Of a stretch of 64,000 bases of DNA, positions 31,817 to 44,040 are shown piece after piece (positions within the stretch are counted from its first letter, which is position 1; every line of letters starts with the position of its first letter). The position numbers were made by a program, and so were the translations under genes. The notes beneath the pieces are model-generated. The model searched no databases. It was not told the DNA's origin and saw only the letters and a list, made by a program, of their open reading frames with translations. This DNA comes from Coriolopsis trogii (Eukaryota > Basidiomycota > Agaricomycetes > Polyporales > Polyporaceae): positions 744,001 through 808,000 of the forward strand of contig JAHYIO010000006.1 in assembly GCA_020543525.1 (NCBI GenBank), in the 5' to 3' direction.

Positions 31817-34461
31817 TGATCTGAACACGACGAACAGAGGACGTACGCGGCTGAGGAAGGGGTCCTCGAGCTGTGCGTTATATGGTGGATGCTCAATTGT
31901 GCAAACATGCACAATAGCTCGCAGCAAAATACCTACTGCGATGGTTGCGGGAACTGCACCCGAGCCACCCTTACTGTCGGCAAAGCCAGAAGAGGCAGCT
32001 TCTTGACTATATGCATGGCCAAGCATCGCTCCCACGATGTGACTGAACTCTATATTGAGGCCTGGGTCCCTGGCCACGCATGCGCGAGGTTCGGTCGAGA
32101 CTCAAGGTTTGTACGTTTAGCAAAGGATAGTCACCATTCTCTTTCGCAGGGTTTCGTCGGAAGAGAGGAGGGAGAGCATTGTGTCTTGAAATGAACAATC
32201 AACCTCACCGAGAAGAGTAAGCCTGAGAAGACAATGGCTTGTCAGTCACGGTCTTGACAATGGTGGTTATGAGCTTGGCCTTGTTGGTGTCCTGTGTTTG
32301 GTGCAAGTGAGCATGAGACGTGTTCGATCACTGTCTCACACAAGTATTGCCCGAGAAGTACGCAGATGTGAAGGTCAAGTGCGGAGGATGGTGGTACAGA
32401 AGCAAATTACATACGCGTGTTGGCGCCGGCGGGCCGCATGGATCTGAATCGCCAGGGCGCTTAGTGAAATTTGCTCTCCTCATGCCCTCCTCTGGACGGA
32501 CGTGATCCTCGTGAAAGCGCTCACTTCTGCCCATACAACACTGACGATGTGACTGCGGACGTGCACCATTCTCTCAGATCTGATTGTCGTCGTCGTGACA
32601 TGGAAGCACGTATGGCTGCTGTGCACGAAGATCGCGTCAGCGTCGAGTGTAAAATACAGGAGTCCTCTGGAGTCTGGGGAACGTATTCTTGGCCAACGGT
32701 GAGACTCTCCCCGCTTCGTTTGTTTAGTGAGCGCACGCTGAGGACGTTCCATGGTGATAGGCACGCCCCACTTCTTCTGCGTAGTAGCATTCGCTGTCAG
32801 GCATGGATCCGAGACTTATTTTCACCTACAGCGCAGTGAATTGCCATGTGAGCCATTTCCTGAAGAGTCTTTCGAGTATTCAATTCTCACCATATTTTGT
32901 TCGCCTGCCTCACCACGATCGAGTTCCGACTGCGCTTAGCTTCACGACTGTCTTTATCTCTCGATTCATGCTGGATCTTCACGAAGCGGCGACCTTGAGG
33001 GTCTCCATGAGTGGCGCCTTCGTTTCTACACAGAATACACTGCAGACTATCGCGTTCCACCCGTGGTCTGAGACTGACACTCGCAGGTAGGTCGGTGCGA
33101 ACGTGTATGGGGCCGTCATCAACTGGGAGGGTGCGAGATTCTATCCGCTCGGAAGAAGGAAAGGGGGGATTCGAAGAGGCTGAATCACGATGGGTACTGC
33201 GGGGGACAGAACAGTAATGCATATGCTTAGCTCTTTAGCAACGTCCGATTCACGGCCGTGTGCATGGATTTCCGATGTCATACTATGGAAACGCGTACGT
33301 TGGCTGGTACGATATTTGGTATTTGACCTGAGGGTGCGTCAGACAGATGATCACACCCGGCCATGTCACAGTTCTCTGTCGTACACAGGCCTTGGACCCT
33401 GGTGGATCCTGGTGATGACAAATTGAGAATAGACGGATGTGCAATTCAGCGCGCGTTTGCATGGTGCATATTCGGCCGCAGATTGACGGACGATGGTACA
33501 TGTGACTGTCGTGGTGAGTCGGATCACAGTAACTTTGCTTGAAGTGATTCAACTGCGACTCGGAGCCAGGCATTGCATTTTCACTCGTCTGAAGTTGGTA
33601 GTTCGAGAAACTAGTACGGCCTATCTAGTGATGATGTTCGCGCTGCCGTGATCCGGTGAGGGCATTGGCAGGGTGAATGGTCACTCCATATTGCTACAGT
33701 TTCCGGAAAAGTACAAGCCGGGTCGGGCACGCATCAATTGTTGGCACAATGTTGTTCTGCAGGTGAGCCTCTCGAGTCTGAGAAAACATCCAGACCAGAG
33801 CCCGAGCGTTCTATCTTTTCCGAACCGTAACATAAGTGGCACGCGTATGAGTGTAACCGCAGTGGTATTTGTAGAAGCGAACCGGGGATAGGAATAGAGC
33901 CGACTCCGACGCGTGGTTAACCGCCTGCACTCCACGTGGATGGGGGAAGGCAGTGTTGGTAGACATTTCTCGTCGCAGCGCCGGCGAGTGCTATGGGGCA
34001 ATGATTCGCGCATTGCATATCCAAGCATGCCTCCTGGTAGTTGTTATAGATTCTGGGTGTACAGCGTTCTGAGGTCTCTCGGGGGCCGAATGTCCATCCG
34101 ATCGTCGGCGTCGGCCCCCCGGTTTTCACTTCAACTCGCGCCTTCGGGGTCGACTAGCGCTGATAGCACCTTTCAGGTGTCCGGACGATGATGTCGGAGA
34201 TGATCAGCTGGGAACGCATCGGTCTGTCCCATGAAGACACCACGAGGCCGCATTATCTGCGATTTCCACTCCGAATCGGAGAAAACCAGGACGAGTCTAT
34301 GCAAATATTACTGTACAACCTATTAGCCCAGTGAAAGTAAGCAACAAATTGTCCGCTGAAGTCCGACGGTGACCATGCCCGCAACACACTTTTCGCAGTC
34401 CGTATCTGGTCCAGGCTCCGTCCGGAAGACAAGGAACGGCGCTCGACGGTACCAATCATGG
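31817..34461. other. Long intergenic region, no gene seen
   Basis: About 2.6 kb. Open frames are all under about 125 codons, overlap on both strands and show no domain. The left end contains the TATA-like motif of C2H2 gene 3. The right end is the 3' flank of the GT8 gene. Nothing else can be supported. Confidence 0.4.
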
Positions 34462-35594
34462 TCATTGCCCGTGCTTCCAGCCGCATTTCGTGATCTCGAC
34501 TCGGTACGCGTCCTCGGTCTCCTTCCACGCCCGTCCCCACTCCAGGATCTCCTCTCGCCAGAGGCCACCCCACTCCTCGGCCCGTTTGAGCACGTTGGCG
34601 TGCATGGCGTCGATGCCTGTCTCATTGTACACCTCGCGCCAGAATGGCTTGACGAGCGTGTAGTGAATGAGGCGCATCTCGCGCTGGAGCCCTGCCCACA
34701 GCTCCGGATTGCGCTTCTTGATGGCCATGTTCCCGTTGTATATGTACGGCAGGCGGACGACGTCTGGCCCATAGAAGACGTTCAAAAACGCTTGCTCAGC
34801 CTCCCAATGGGGATAGCGCGCGGTCTTCATGTGCGTGATGAGGTCGTTGAACGCGTCTGCGGACGGGCGCACGAAGAGGACGCCGGCGTTGAATGCGATC
34901 GTGAAGCCCGGGTCGCCGATGTACACGTCAGGAACGGCGGCTACGTTGAACGGAAGCGCGAAGAGCTCGTCGAAGTTGCGCCGGACGAGCGTGTCGGCGT
35001 CGAGGTAGACGGCGGCCTTGATCCCGAGCTCGTTGAGCGTCCAGATGCTCAGCTTCGTGTACTGGTCTTTGAAGTGGCCGTGCACGCCGTCGTCTGGTGG
35101 GGGAATCCGGTCGACAGCGTAGGGCTCGAAACCAGAAGCCGTGGCGATGCAGAGCGCGCGCTCGGAGACGTTCTCGGGGATGAAGATGAGAATCCGACGG
35201 GCGGCGCTGTTCACCCTGTTGAGGGAGTGTCCGAGGGTGACGATGGGGACGGCGAACGCGTCGTTGTACATGCTCGTCACGATGGCGTTCTCGGAGCGTT
35301 TGATATGGACGGAGCGCATGAACTCCTCGTTGGCCACGGGCTGTGAGTGCCTGGAAGACGGTATGAGGGATGCAAAGGGTGAGGCAAGGCAGATCGCACT
35401 CACAGATGTTGGTAGTTATCTACCGGTGACAATATCGGCTCCCGTTTGCATTCTTGCAGTAGTGATCTTCGAGAATAGAAATGGATGAGGCATAGACATG
35501 CCATGAAGTATAGGAACGGGGCCCATAGCCAGCGTTGACGGAGCAGGCTCAAGGAGCAACGGCGCAGGGCATCATTGTGGCGATTGGGGCGCAT
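34462..35594 (-). CDS. GT8-family glycosyltransferase, type II membrane protein
   Basis: Exons 35594-35404 and 35350-34462 encode 359 residues. A short cytoplasmic tail and a signal anchor at about residues 22-40 (WLWAPFLYFMACLCLIHFY) precede a luminal catalytic domain. GT8 hallmarks are present: the metal-binding DxD in YLDADTL (Asp181, Asp183), AAVPDV, FNAGVLFVRPS, EQAFLNVFY and the closing HYTLVKPFW. The family includes glycogenin, galactinol synthase and Golgi retaining glycosyltransferases. The anchor points to a Golgi enzyme using a nucleotide sugar rather than cytosolic glycogenin. The donor and acceptor are unknown. A GTG upstream of ATG 35594 is not used. Confidence 0.92.
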
Positions 35595-37842
35595 GTGTGA
35601 ATTTTGAAGCCTCACCTTCGCGTTCGGTCAAGCTATTTGTATACGCCAGGCTGCTGCTGCGAGGCTCCCTGCCTTGCGGTAGATGCCCGGTTCTTCTCCC
35701 ATGTATTCAGTGAAATGGGCGCGCGGCGTTCTGGGACCGCGTCCGAACCGCGACGTCAAAAGACGGACTGGCGTCCTGAGAACAGTCGAAACCGGTGTCT
35801 CGGCCTGTGAGCGTTGATACTGAATGTCGACTAAAATGAGCTTGCCACTCGCGTCAGGGGTGAGATGGTAACGCAGATCACGTGAATGCGCATTGCTGTC
35901 ATAGCCTCGAGTAGCGTCAACGGACTAGATATGAATGCCGGAATTGCAAGGCGTCCGCTAGAGCCCAGTGACCCGACCCGCGACACGACGCGGACAGCGT
36001 CTGCGACCCTTGACATACTCCATTTGCACGCGGTACGGTGTGATAGTGATAGCTTTGATGACTGAGCAGCACGACTTTTGGAGAGGACTCAAACGGAGAG
36101 AGACCGCAGGATGACCGTAGGTGACCGTCCGAATCTTCGTGGGGGGCGGAAAAGCCCCGGACAGGTCGGCGGCGAGTTCTTGCTTACATAATTTCCAAAA
36201 CGGGTAAACCAAGCGCCGACAAATCCTAGCACAGCCATTCCGGTTGGACACCATCGATTTTCCAACATCAACACAGATGGGCCGTTTCTGGCGACTGGAA
36301 CCCTCAGATCGTGGTTCATACCTTAGCTGCAAAGGAGGATGCGATCCTGTACTGTCTGCTGAAGCGATTCGAAGTCAAGACTGCCGGTCGCTCAAGCACC
36401 GTGAGTACTTGGCTGGCTCTGCTCATGCTGGCAGCTGGCTTCGGCTCCATACAAGATTCAGTGTAATACCGCAGCCCCGTTGTGGTTCTACTTTTTACTC
36501 TTCTCAACAGTGGAGCGAGACATGCTTTGAAATCGCTCTGCCGAGTATTCAAATCAGTCTCGCAGGGTCAAAGAGTCCACGAAGGTGGAGATGCCTCGGG
36601 CGCATTCGCGTGCGGACTTCTCAGTGAGTGCCAAGAACGCCCGTTACAGGAGCTTGAGAATACCTTCGATAAGGGAAGCCCTGCACCCAGGGTCTACATA
36701 CTGCTGCGCAAGCCTGCTACATATAAGTAGTACATACACAGCTTCAGTCACCACAAGTTCAGCCAACGGTGCAAGATGCCCGCAAGATCGACATGAAGAA
36801 GCTCGCACACCATTTTTGCGCAGCTTGCAGTGGGCTCACTGGTGCGCAGTAATGGCCGTTCGATGTGGGAGCGCTGTATGATAATGAATATGGATTGGCT
36901 GCGGGCAACCTTGGAACCAAGCACACGCCCCTAAGAAGACGCCTTGCGGACTGTCCAGAAGCCCGATTTCTACGCGCAGATCCGAGGGACTCCACTTGAT
37001 GGAAAGAATTCTAGCGCAACTCCTCTTCCCTCTTGACGCGAACTCCTATGATGACTTCTCTAACAACGGTGACATTTCATAGGCGTCGAATGATCTTCCA
37101 CGAGAACAGCCTCCGAGGTCCCCGGTGAATATACGAGAGCCGGCGGAGCAGTACACAGTGAGCCCTGACAACTATATTTGCTATAGATCAGCTCGAAGAC
37201 CGAGTATTTCATGCGACTCTTAGATACGCGTGCAGCCATCACCGGCGCTGCTGAGTAGTCCTTACTCAATGCTGATCCGGCCGGTATTCACCGGGTCATC
37301 CCATGGGAACACAAAGGCGGAACACCGTCAGCGATCTGCAATACCGTCATCCGAGAATTTGCATACTTATGTGAGTCCGGACAGTCAGAAAGCACGCCAT
37401 CTCTTCGCAGGTAAGGCGGTGAGCGTCGTTGTCGAAAGCCTGCGGAACGCGTGCGGGTGTCCCACAGTGGGGATGGCCAGGCCAAGGTCTCACGCTGCGT
37501 CATGGGATAATGTCTACGAAGCAGAGCAGGTCAGAATCATATCACAATGGTCCTATGAAGGCAAGTCGGTATGATGTCGCGCAGTGCTGTACATCGGTGG
37601 CTCCCGCATCTTATCGTGTCTAGAGCCTGGTTGGTCGTTGACAGAATGGTACTCAAGCTCTATGCCTGTCGTTAGTCACACCGGTACCAAGTACGGGTCT
37701 GTCACAGACGTCCAGGCCAAAGTGAGGTTACAGTCTACAGAATACAGGCATGTTGTTACCGGTAGAATGATCTGCGTATAGTGTTTCAATAGCGAACGAT
37801 ACAGCTCTGGATTGCCTCACCTCAGAATGCAGAATCCGCCTC
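35595..37842. other. Intergenic, no gene seen
   Basis: About 2.2 kb upstream of the GT8 gene. Frames up to 124 codons occur on both strands without motifs or phase-consistent partners. The GT8 promoter is at the left end. Confidence 0.4.
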
Positions 37843-38256
37843 TCAGTTGGTCGTGAGACTCGATCGGGCAGCGTGCTTAGACTGGACGTGGTGCCGAAGG
37901 TCATGACCTCGACTAAAGGAGCGTGCATAGCCCTGCTCGGGGCATGTGTGTCGTACGGACGTTGTCGTATGCACGCCTGTACCAAAGTATTCCCCAAATC
38001 CTACTTGTCAAAACGTGCATATCAGTCACCAGAAAGGGCGAGATCACTGACCATGGTTGTATTGAAGACCAGTGCCGGAGGATGGCTGAGGTGTAGCAAC
38101 CGAGACACCACCCACCGCGGTCCCGTACGACACGGGTGCAGGGCCTGGCGCAACGACGGCGGGGTGAGGCTGAGGAGCTGCCATCGGAGATTGGAGAGAC
38201 AGCGCGGAGTCGAGGAGGCCGGCGAGGAGGTAGACTGGGTTGGTCTCTTCAGACAT
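37843..38256 (-). CDS. Short, degenerate C2H2-type protein
   Basis: Exons 38256-38052 and 38000-37843 (51-nt intron) would encode 120 residues. The N-terminus is Pro/Ala/Val-rich. The C-terminus contains CPEQGYARSFSRGHDLRHH followed by VQSKH. This is the second finger of the family with its second zinc-binding Cys replaced by Tyr, and finger 1 is not recognisable. The RSFSRxxDL...SKH pattern closely matches the finger of the gene at 19267. It is either a decaying family member or a short, non-canonical derivative. The acceptor is TAG and both exons join in phase. Confidence 0.45.
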
Positions 38257-39324
38257 GCTGTGTCGTGTGCAGGGAGGTACGCAGAGTGCACTGAGCGTTG
38301 TCACGACTGCCTTTGAGCTCCTTTTATGACGATGGGTTCGCGAGTGGGCGAACGAGTCTGGGGACAGCTGACGCAAGCGAGTCCTACCGCAGCATACCTC
38401 CTGCTTTCATTGATTCCTGTTCGCTGCAGCACCGCAGACGGCTGCTGCGGCGATTCCCTTCCTTGGAAACGTTCTGCGAATAACACGGAAGCGTGTTTCA
38501 GGGTACTGTCTTGCGCGCGCCAGTGCATCGCGGCGGCCGGCGTCTTGCCAGTGGATGCTGCAGGTGAAGGCAACGTGTGAAGCTGGCAAGCCGGAAAGGA
38601 TCAGAGTCCCCGCGCGTGTAGAGCCGGCTAGTACGAGAGAGTACGCATCAGCGAATTCGATAAGGCCCGGGGCAAGCTTCCGCCAGCGCAAACACTGCTC
38701 TTGCTGATGAACGGAGAGAACCTGAAGGGATGAGGTTCATACTTGATCTCGTGACTGTCCGCTTGCGTTAGCGACAAGCGGATGCCTCGATACCGATGTA
38801 ACTGGGCGAGCGAGCGAGCTCACATCAGACAGCGACAGCCGCATACTGAGGGAAAACGTGGACAGGCCCGTCAGAATGCAGAGACGTTTATAGACTATAG
38901 TACAGCAACAGACATTTTGGATACAGATGGAGCCACAAGTTGACGGAGTACGTGATGACAATGAGCACTATGAGGCAAGAGACAACACCGAGGCATGACA
39001 TGCAAGAAACGGACACAAGATTACTCCGAAGCAAAAAACAAACAAACACGCCTTGCACACGCATTTCCAAGAGGGAGTTCCCAGAGCGCATGAGCGCCCC
39101 AGAACTTCCCCCGTCAGAACCGTATGCCAACATTCAGGTCCGGCCACAATCATCTCCCCAGCGCAGGGGTAGAATCCCACCTTCGGTAGCAAGGGTATAT
39201 CCTGCGTGGCGATGTCAGGGACCGCAACGACGCTACCATTGGAGAGCGGCGCATCCCAAGACGGCCTCGCAGGAATACGAGCAAGCGGGACGTACCGTGA
39301 TACGACCACATTCCACCTACTGCA
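38257..39324. other. Intergenic between two zinc-finger loci
   Basis: About 1.1 kb, no gene seen. Frames at 38301-38573 and 38968-39309 have no motif. It should contain the promoter of the short zinc-finger gene and the 3' untranslated region of C2H2 gene 4. Confidence 0.4.
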
Positions 39325-40769
39325 TTAGTCCATCTCCTCCTTCACCTTCGCTTGTGCGGCGGCAACCGCAGCCTTGGCCTTGGCCCCCATCTTCGTCTTT
39401 CCATTGGTGACGGGGGCCGGATTGCTCACTGATACCTTGCCGTGCTTGGCCACTTCGTGCTGGATCAAGTCGTTCTTGCGAGAGTAACCCTTCACTGACT
39501 TGGGACAGCCTTCGACGGGGCAGCGATATTTACGAATCTTCATGTGGAAGCTCTCCACGTGCTCGTTGATGTTGTACGTGCGTGCCATCTCTGCACGATA
39601 CATGAGTCAGACGTGGAAAGGAGCAAGTGAGACGTACTCTTCGTGCATCCCGGCCAAGGACAGGCGAACCTCCTCTCTGTTGACTGCTTGGGCTTCTTTG
39701 CCTGGGAGGGACCGGCGTCGTCGTCCTCTTCGTCGGATGCGCTTTCCGGCACCTCCTCGTCGACAGATTCAGGGGTCGGGGACGGCGTTGCCAGCGCTGG
39801 ACCCAACAAGGGCTGAGAGTAGTGGAGGGGCGACGCGTCCGAGGGCACCTGCATTCCGAGTTCCCAACCAAGAGCATCTGCCGTGGCAGCATCGTTCATA
39901 TGCTGCAGCTGCGGTAGCCCATGGTCTTCCTCGGTGTTCTGCGAAATGCAGGATGCAGGGGCGGTAGACTCCATCGTCAAGAGCGAAGGATCAACTGTAC
40001 CTGGAGAGAATGAATGGGAAGCGTCGAAACTGGGGAAGTATGGTGGCGTGAAGACCAGGACTCCTTCCCCTAGAGTGTCGTACCAGCAAGCCCAATCGTG
40101 CTGGTGGTCAAGGGTTGGCTCGGATAATGAGAGAGGACCCCCGAATTCGGAGTGCATGAAGCTACTCGGATTGAGTCCATGGTCATCTGCCGCGGCAGCA
40201 GAGAGCTGCTGCCACAGCGGCTGGCCACAGCCATCGAATTGGGGGCCTATGGAAGTTGGCTGTGGAAAGTTGGCTGTGGTAGGGTCCACGAGGAAAGGAT
40301 CATGGTATACCTGGCGTGCTTCCTCGTCGCTACAGAGGAAGTCTTGATATGCGTGGTCTTTCTGTAAGGCAAGATCCGCCCCCCAGGAGTCCTCTAACAC
40401 GAGTGAATCATTGGATTGGGTGCTGAGAAGGCATAGCGTGGAGGAGTCTGCGGTAAGGCCCGATTCGAAAGAGGCTGCGGAAGGGGCCTGACTGCTCGCA
40501 CTTCGCTCGGAGCCCGCGACGTGCCACGCGTTCATAGACCCGTAATCAATCTCCGGGCAGAGGGGTGAGAGTTGGGGACTGAATGACCCATGATCTATCA
40601 TGTCGACCAAAGCGAAGTCGACATCCTGTTCGAAAGCGGTCGGCGACCAAGGGCGACCTGGACTCGGTCCATCGTCGCCGTAGGCGGGGGTGTGTTGCTG
40701 TACGATCTGCTGAGGGTCCAAGAGGACGGAGGGACAGTCGTAACCTATTTCTGGAGGAGGGTGATGCAT
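39325..40769 (-). CDS. C2H2 zinc-finger protein 4 of the local family
   Basis: Exons 40769-39638 and 39590-39325 (47-nt intron) encode 465 residues. The long N-terminus is acidic and Ser/Pro/Gln-rich with an acidic patch (SASDEEDDDAGPSQ) just before the fingers. Finger 1 is CPWPGC with HVESFH. Finger 2 is CPVEGC with QHEVAKH. The tail is Lys/Ala-rich (KAKAAVAAAQAKVKEEMD). The intron is phase 1 and falls two residues after the second Cys of finger 1. ATG 40769 is the likely start, but the frame stays open upstream to 41006 with other ATGs. The protein is probably a transcription factor; its targets are unknown. Confidence 0.85.
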
Positions 40770-41299
40770 GTTGCGCTGCAAGCTGAGTGCGGTCGCGGGC
40801 GAAGTCGAGCTTGGGGAGGACGGTCGACGAGCGCGTCGTAGTGTGAGTATAAGCGAGGCCTCACCCTGCCGCAGCCGCGCCTGCTTCTCGACTTCTCCGT
40901 ATCCCCCACTTACGGTGCTTACCGTTCTCGACATCGACGCAGGCCCCGCATCCACATAACGCCCCTTCTGCGACATCGCTTCCTCGACGCGGCCGTAGTC
41001 TCGCAAGTCATGTGATGAGCCCTGAACAGTCCTAGTTCAACTGGTTGACATCGCTCGCATTGCATACCGCATAACGAACCTGCAGCACTTGACGCGTGCC
41101 ACGCAAACCCGAGAGGAGACAAGTCCGGCGGAGACTGTTTTCAGGGTTTTGGACGGAAGAAGGGTCGTGGGACCGTCTGTCTAGGAGGGAAGGTCCAAAG
41201 ACTCCAAACGGTGAGTCGAAATCCCCAGCAATCCCCCTCACTCTGTATGCAAGACACTTGTAACATCCCCTGCGCAATCGCACCCGACTGTATGCCGCC

Positions 41300-41440
41300 T
41301 ATCAGTCGCTCCAGATGGACGACAAACAGCGTGCACGGATGCTCCTGGAACGTGCCGCTTCTCCGTTCTCTTCCCCTGGTTCTCGGTCCTTCGCGTCTAC
41401 ATCCGATGGTCACGAACAATTCCAAAACCTGGTTGGGTTA
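41300..41440 (-). pseudogene. Relic of a GH51 gene 3' end
   Basis: On the minus strand this stretch reads GTFQEHPCTLFVVHLER, which matches the last residues of the intact GH51 protein (WTFREHSFTLLVLSLE). The DNA also matches around the stop codon. A second shared string, CTGCGGGCGCAGT, occurs near 41697 and next to the intact gene's stop at about 42114. Stops and frame loss show that it is not functional. It indicates an older duplication of the arabinofuranosidase gene. Confidence 0.6.
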
Positions 41441-42124
41441 TTGAGGATAACACGCCGGGTATTCTAGTTCCTTGTCCCGTCCGTGCCTTCGTGACCGCAG
41501 AAATTCGAACGCGTCAGGGTCACTCTGAGGCAAGACAAGCGCAATGAGTCCTCGGGTACAGTGGGATCTACTTGGGTCGCCTGACCCGAAGGTGAGTTCC
41601 CTGATTTTATGTCCATCACGCAAAAGGAGCCAAGTATTCACCCATATCCGCCACGGCAAGGACACACATCAATACTATATACTGCCAAACCTGCTGCGGG
41701 CGCAGTTGGAGAAGGATGGACCGGCATAATCCTGCGTACATATTCCACACAGTGAGTTCATCTCAATCGCCGACAACTAGCCCCACATTTAGCCTACACG
41801 AATGTAACTCGTTTTGATGTCCATGATCCCGTCGGCCCCATTTTGCCTTTACCCGCAGTCGCCTCCTTCACATCTCCCTTTATTTCGAGTCTTCACGTCA
41901 CATCGGTGAGTCTATGCCCGAGAATTCTCACAGCTGCTCCCAGCTTTCCGAACGTGATGCGCAGTAGGAACACTAATCCCGTGTCAAGGATGCGGCCCAT
42001 GAGCCCACGGAGACCACCCTTCCGACTTCCAAGTTAGACCCTGTCTGCGGCCGCTGAGTCCATCCGAAGCACCTACAGTTGTCCACAGATCACTCGCATT
42101 CCAATCCATTTACTGCGGGCGCAG
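41441..42124. other. Intergenic, possible GH51 duplication debris
   Basis: No gene. It lies between the GH51 relic and the intact GH51 gene and shares the CTGCGGGCGCAGT string with its 3' flank. Confidence 0.4.
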
Positions 42125-44040
42125 TCACTCCAGACTGAGGACCAGCAGCGTGAACGAGTGCTCCCGGAACGTCCAGCGCCCTTCCCACTTCTCCCTCCTC
42201 GTCTTCACGCTTACTTCATTTTCGTTCCGCCATCCGTTCCGAGCCTTCACATCTGCATGCCAGAGCTCGTGCACTTCCACCGTTGCTCCTGGCCGCTCGA
42301 ATGCGATCCGGAGCGGGACGTCGTAGCTCCTTGTTTCACTCCGGTTCACGACTGCGACGCGGACACTACGCGCCTTGGTCTCTGGGTCAGGGTACAGTAC
42401 CGCCGACGCGTCGAGGTCGTTCGGCAGTCCCTTCACGGTCGATATCCAGCCTGGCAAAGTCTCCCCCGCAAACTTTGGCGACGTCACTGAGAGATTCACG
42501 GAAACGCCGTCGCGCATGTACTTTGAGAAGAGGTACAGAGGCCAGTAGATCGTCTGGCGGAAGAGCCCAGTAGCGCTAGAGACTTTCGGTGAGTCTATGT
42601 ACACGCATGCATATTGCGTTCGTACTGACCTGGTGATGAGTGGGGAGATGACGTTCACGCTTTGCGCAATGCACGCGATGTCGACGACGTCAGCTTGGCG
42701 GATGAAGACGTTGAGCCAGGAAGCCATCGCAAGCGCATCCGCAAAGTTGTAAAATTGCTCGAGGCCGTTCTCAGGAGTGCCTGTGAGCATGCATCAGTAC
42801 GTGATATGCGATTGCGATGGACTTCGATATTCTGACCGACTGTCTCGTCCCAGACGCCATACTCGTCGAAGGCGATCTTGATAGGTTTGCTTACGTTCCG
42901 TGAGAAGCGCTAACGGAATGTAAGCATGTGCCGTACATTTAAACGTATACGCTTACGGCTTTGTTGATTAGTCCCTTGCAGACCTCGATCGAGTATTCAG
43001 CGGCGTCAGGACCGTACACGGTCCGACCGTACTCCTTGTCCGTCTGAGACCTGTCTCTCGGACCGAATCCTGTATACAAGTGGATGCTGCAGGAGTACGT
43101 CGCATGAGAGGAGCGCCTTGCGTATTCAGACGCGCACCTCACCTATGCATCTCGACCTTATCCACCAGCTCGTCGAGGACGACGCCGTCCCAATGGTTGA
43201 TGCCCGTCTCGCCACACCCAATCAAGATGATGTTCGGGTCGACAAGTCGTATGGCGTGCGCCCATTGACGCGCTTTTGTGGCGTATGCTGCAGCTGTCTG
43301 CTGGCCGACCTGCCACTCTCCCCACACCTCGTTGCCTAGGCCCCAGTATTTGACGGCATGCGGCTCGTCGCGACCAGTGTTCTTGCGTCGCAAGTTCGCG
43401 TAGTAACTGAATAAAGGTGAGTGCGAGCATCGAGTAGATATGAACGCTCACTCACGTATCCCCAGTCCCATTACAGTATTCGATCCAATGGAGAGCATCC
43501 TGGAGTGTTCCCGTTCCCATGTTGAGCACAATGTACGGCTCTATCTTGGCAGCGCGACACCACGCGACCAATCTATGAGGTACCAGTCACGTCTAGAGCA
43601 GATGAACACTATACTCACGAAGACACTCACTCGTCCGTCCCAAACTGGTTGCTCTCCTCCCCGTTCCACGCCAGCTCCGGCCTCCTCTTCCGTTCCTCCT
43701 TAGGCCCTACGCCGTCCTTCCAGTTATACGAGCTGACGAAATTGCCACCCGGCCAGCGCACGAGAGGCACCCTGAGCTCGTCCCGCAGGACCTCCAAGAC
43801 GTCCGCGCGGAAGCCCTCGGGGGTGAGAAGGGCAGCGGGGGTCTCCGTGAACTGTTCTTCTGGACACGGCTTGCGCGGCGTATACGGGAACGTAGTGCGC
43901 GACGAGGGAAGGATGCCCCCGTATATGCATCGCCCGAGGTGCTCGAGGAATCCGGAGAAGATATAGGGCGACACGGGCGCGATGGGAGAGGAGGGAAAGA
44001 CGTCGATGGATGGGCGTAGGTTGTCTTCAGTCGTTGCCAT
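42125..44040 (-). CDS. GH51 alpha-L-arabinofuranosidase, intracellular type
   Basis: Seven exons (44040-43631, 43572-43456, 43406-43143, 43086-42957, 42909-42837, 42780-42630, 42575-42125) encode 531 residues. The catalytic TIM barrel shows the GH51 acid/base in YWGLGNEVWG (Glu202) and the nucleophile in IAFDEYGVW (Glu323). RWPGGNFVSSYNWKDGVGP lies in the N-terminal part and a beta-sandwich domain ends the protein. The enzyme removes terminal alpha-L-arabinofuranosyl residues (EC 3.2.1.55) from arabino-oligosaccharides. There is no signal peptide, so it probably acts inside the cell on imported oligosaccharides. It is transcribed divergently from an MFS sugar transporter. A decayed copy of its 3' end lies downstream at 41300. 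Confidence 0.95.
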
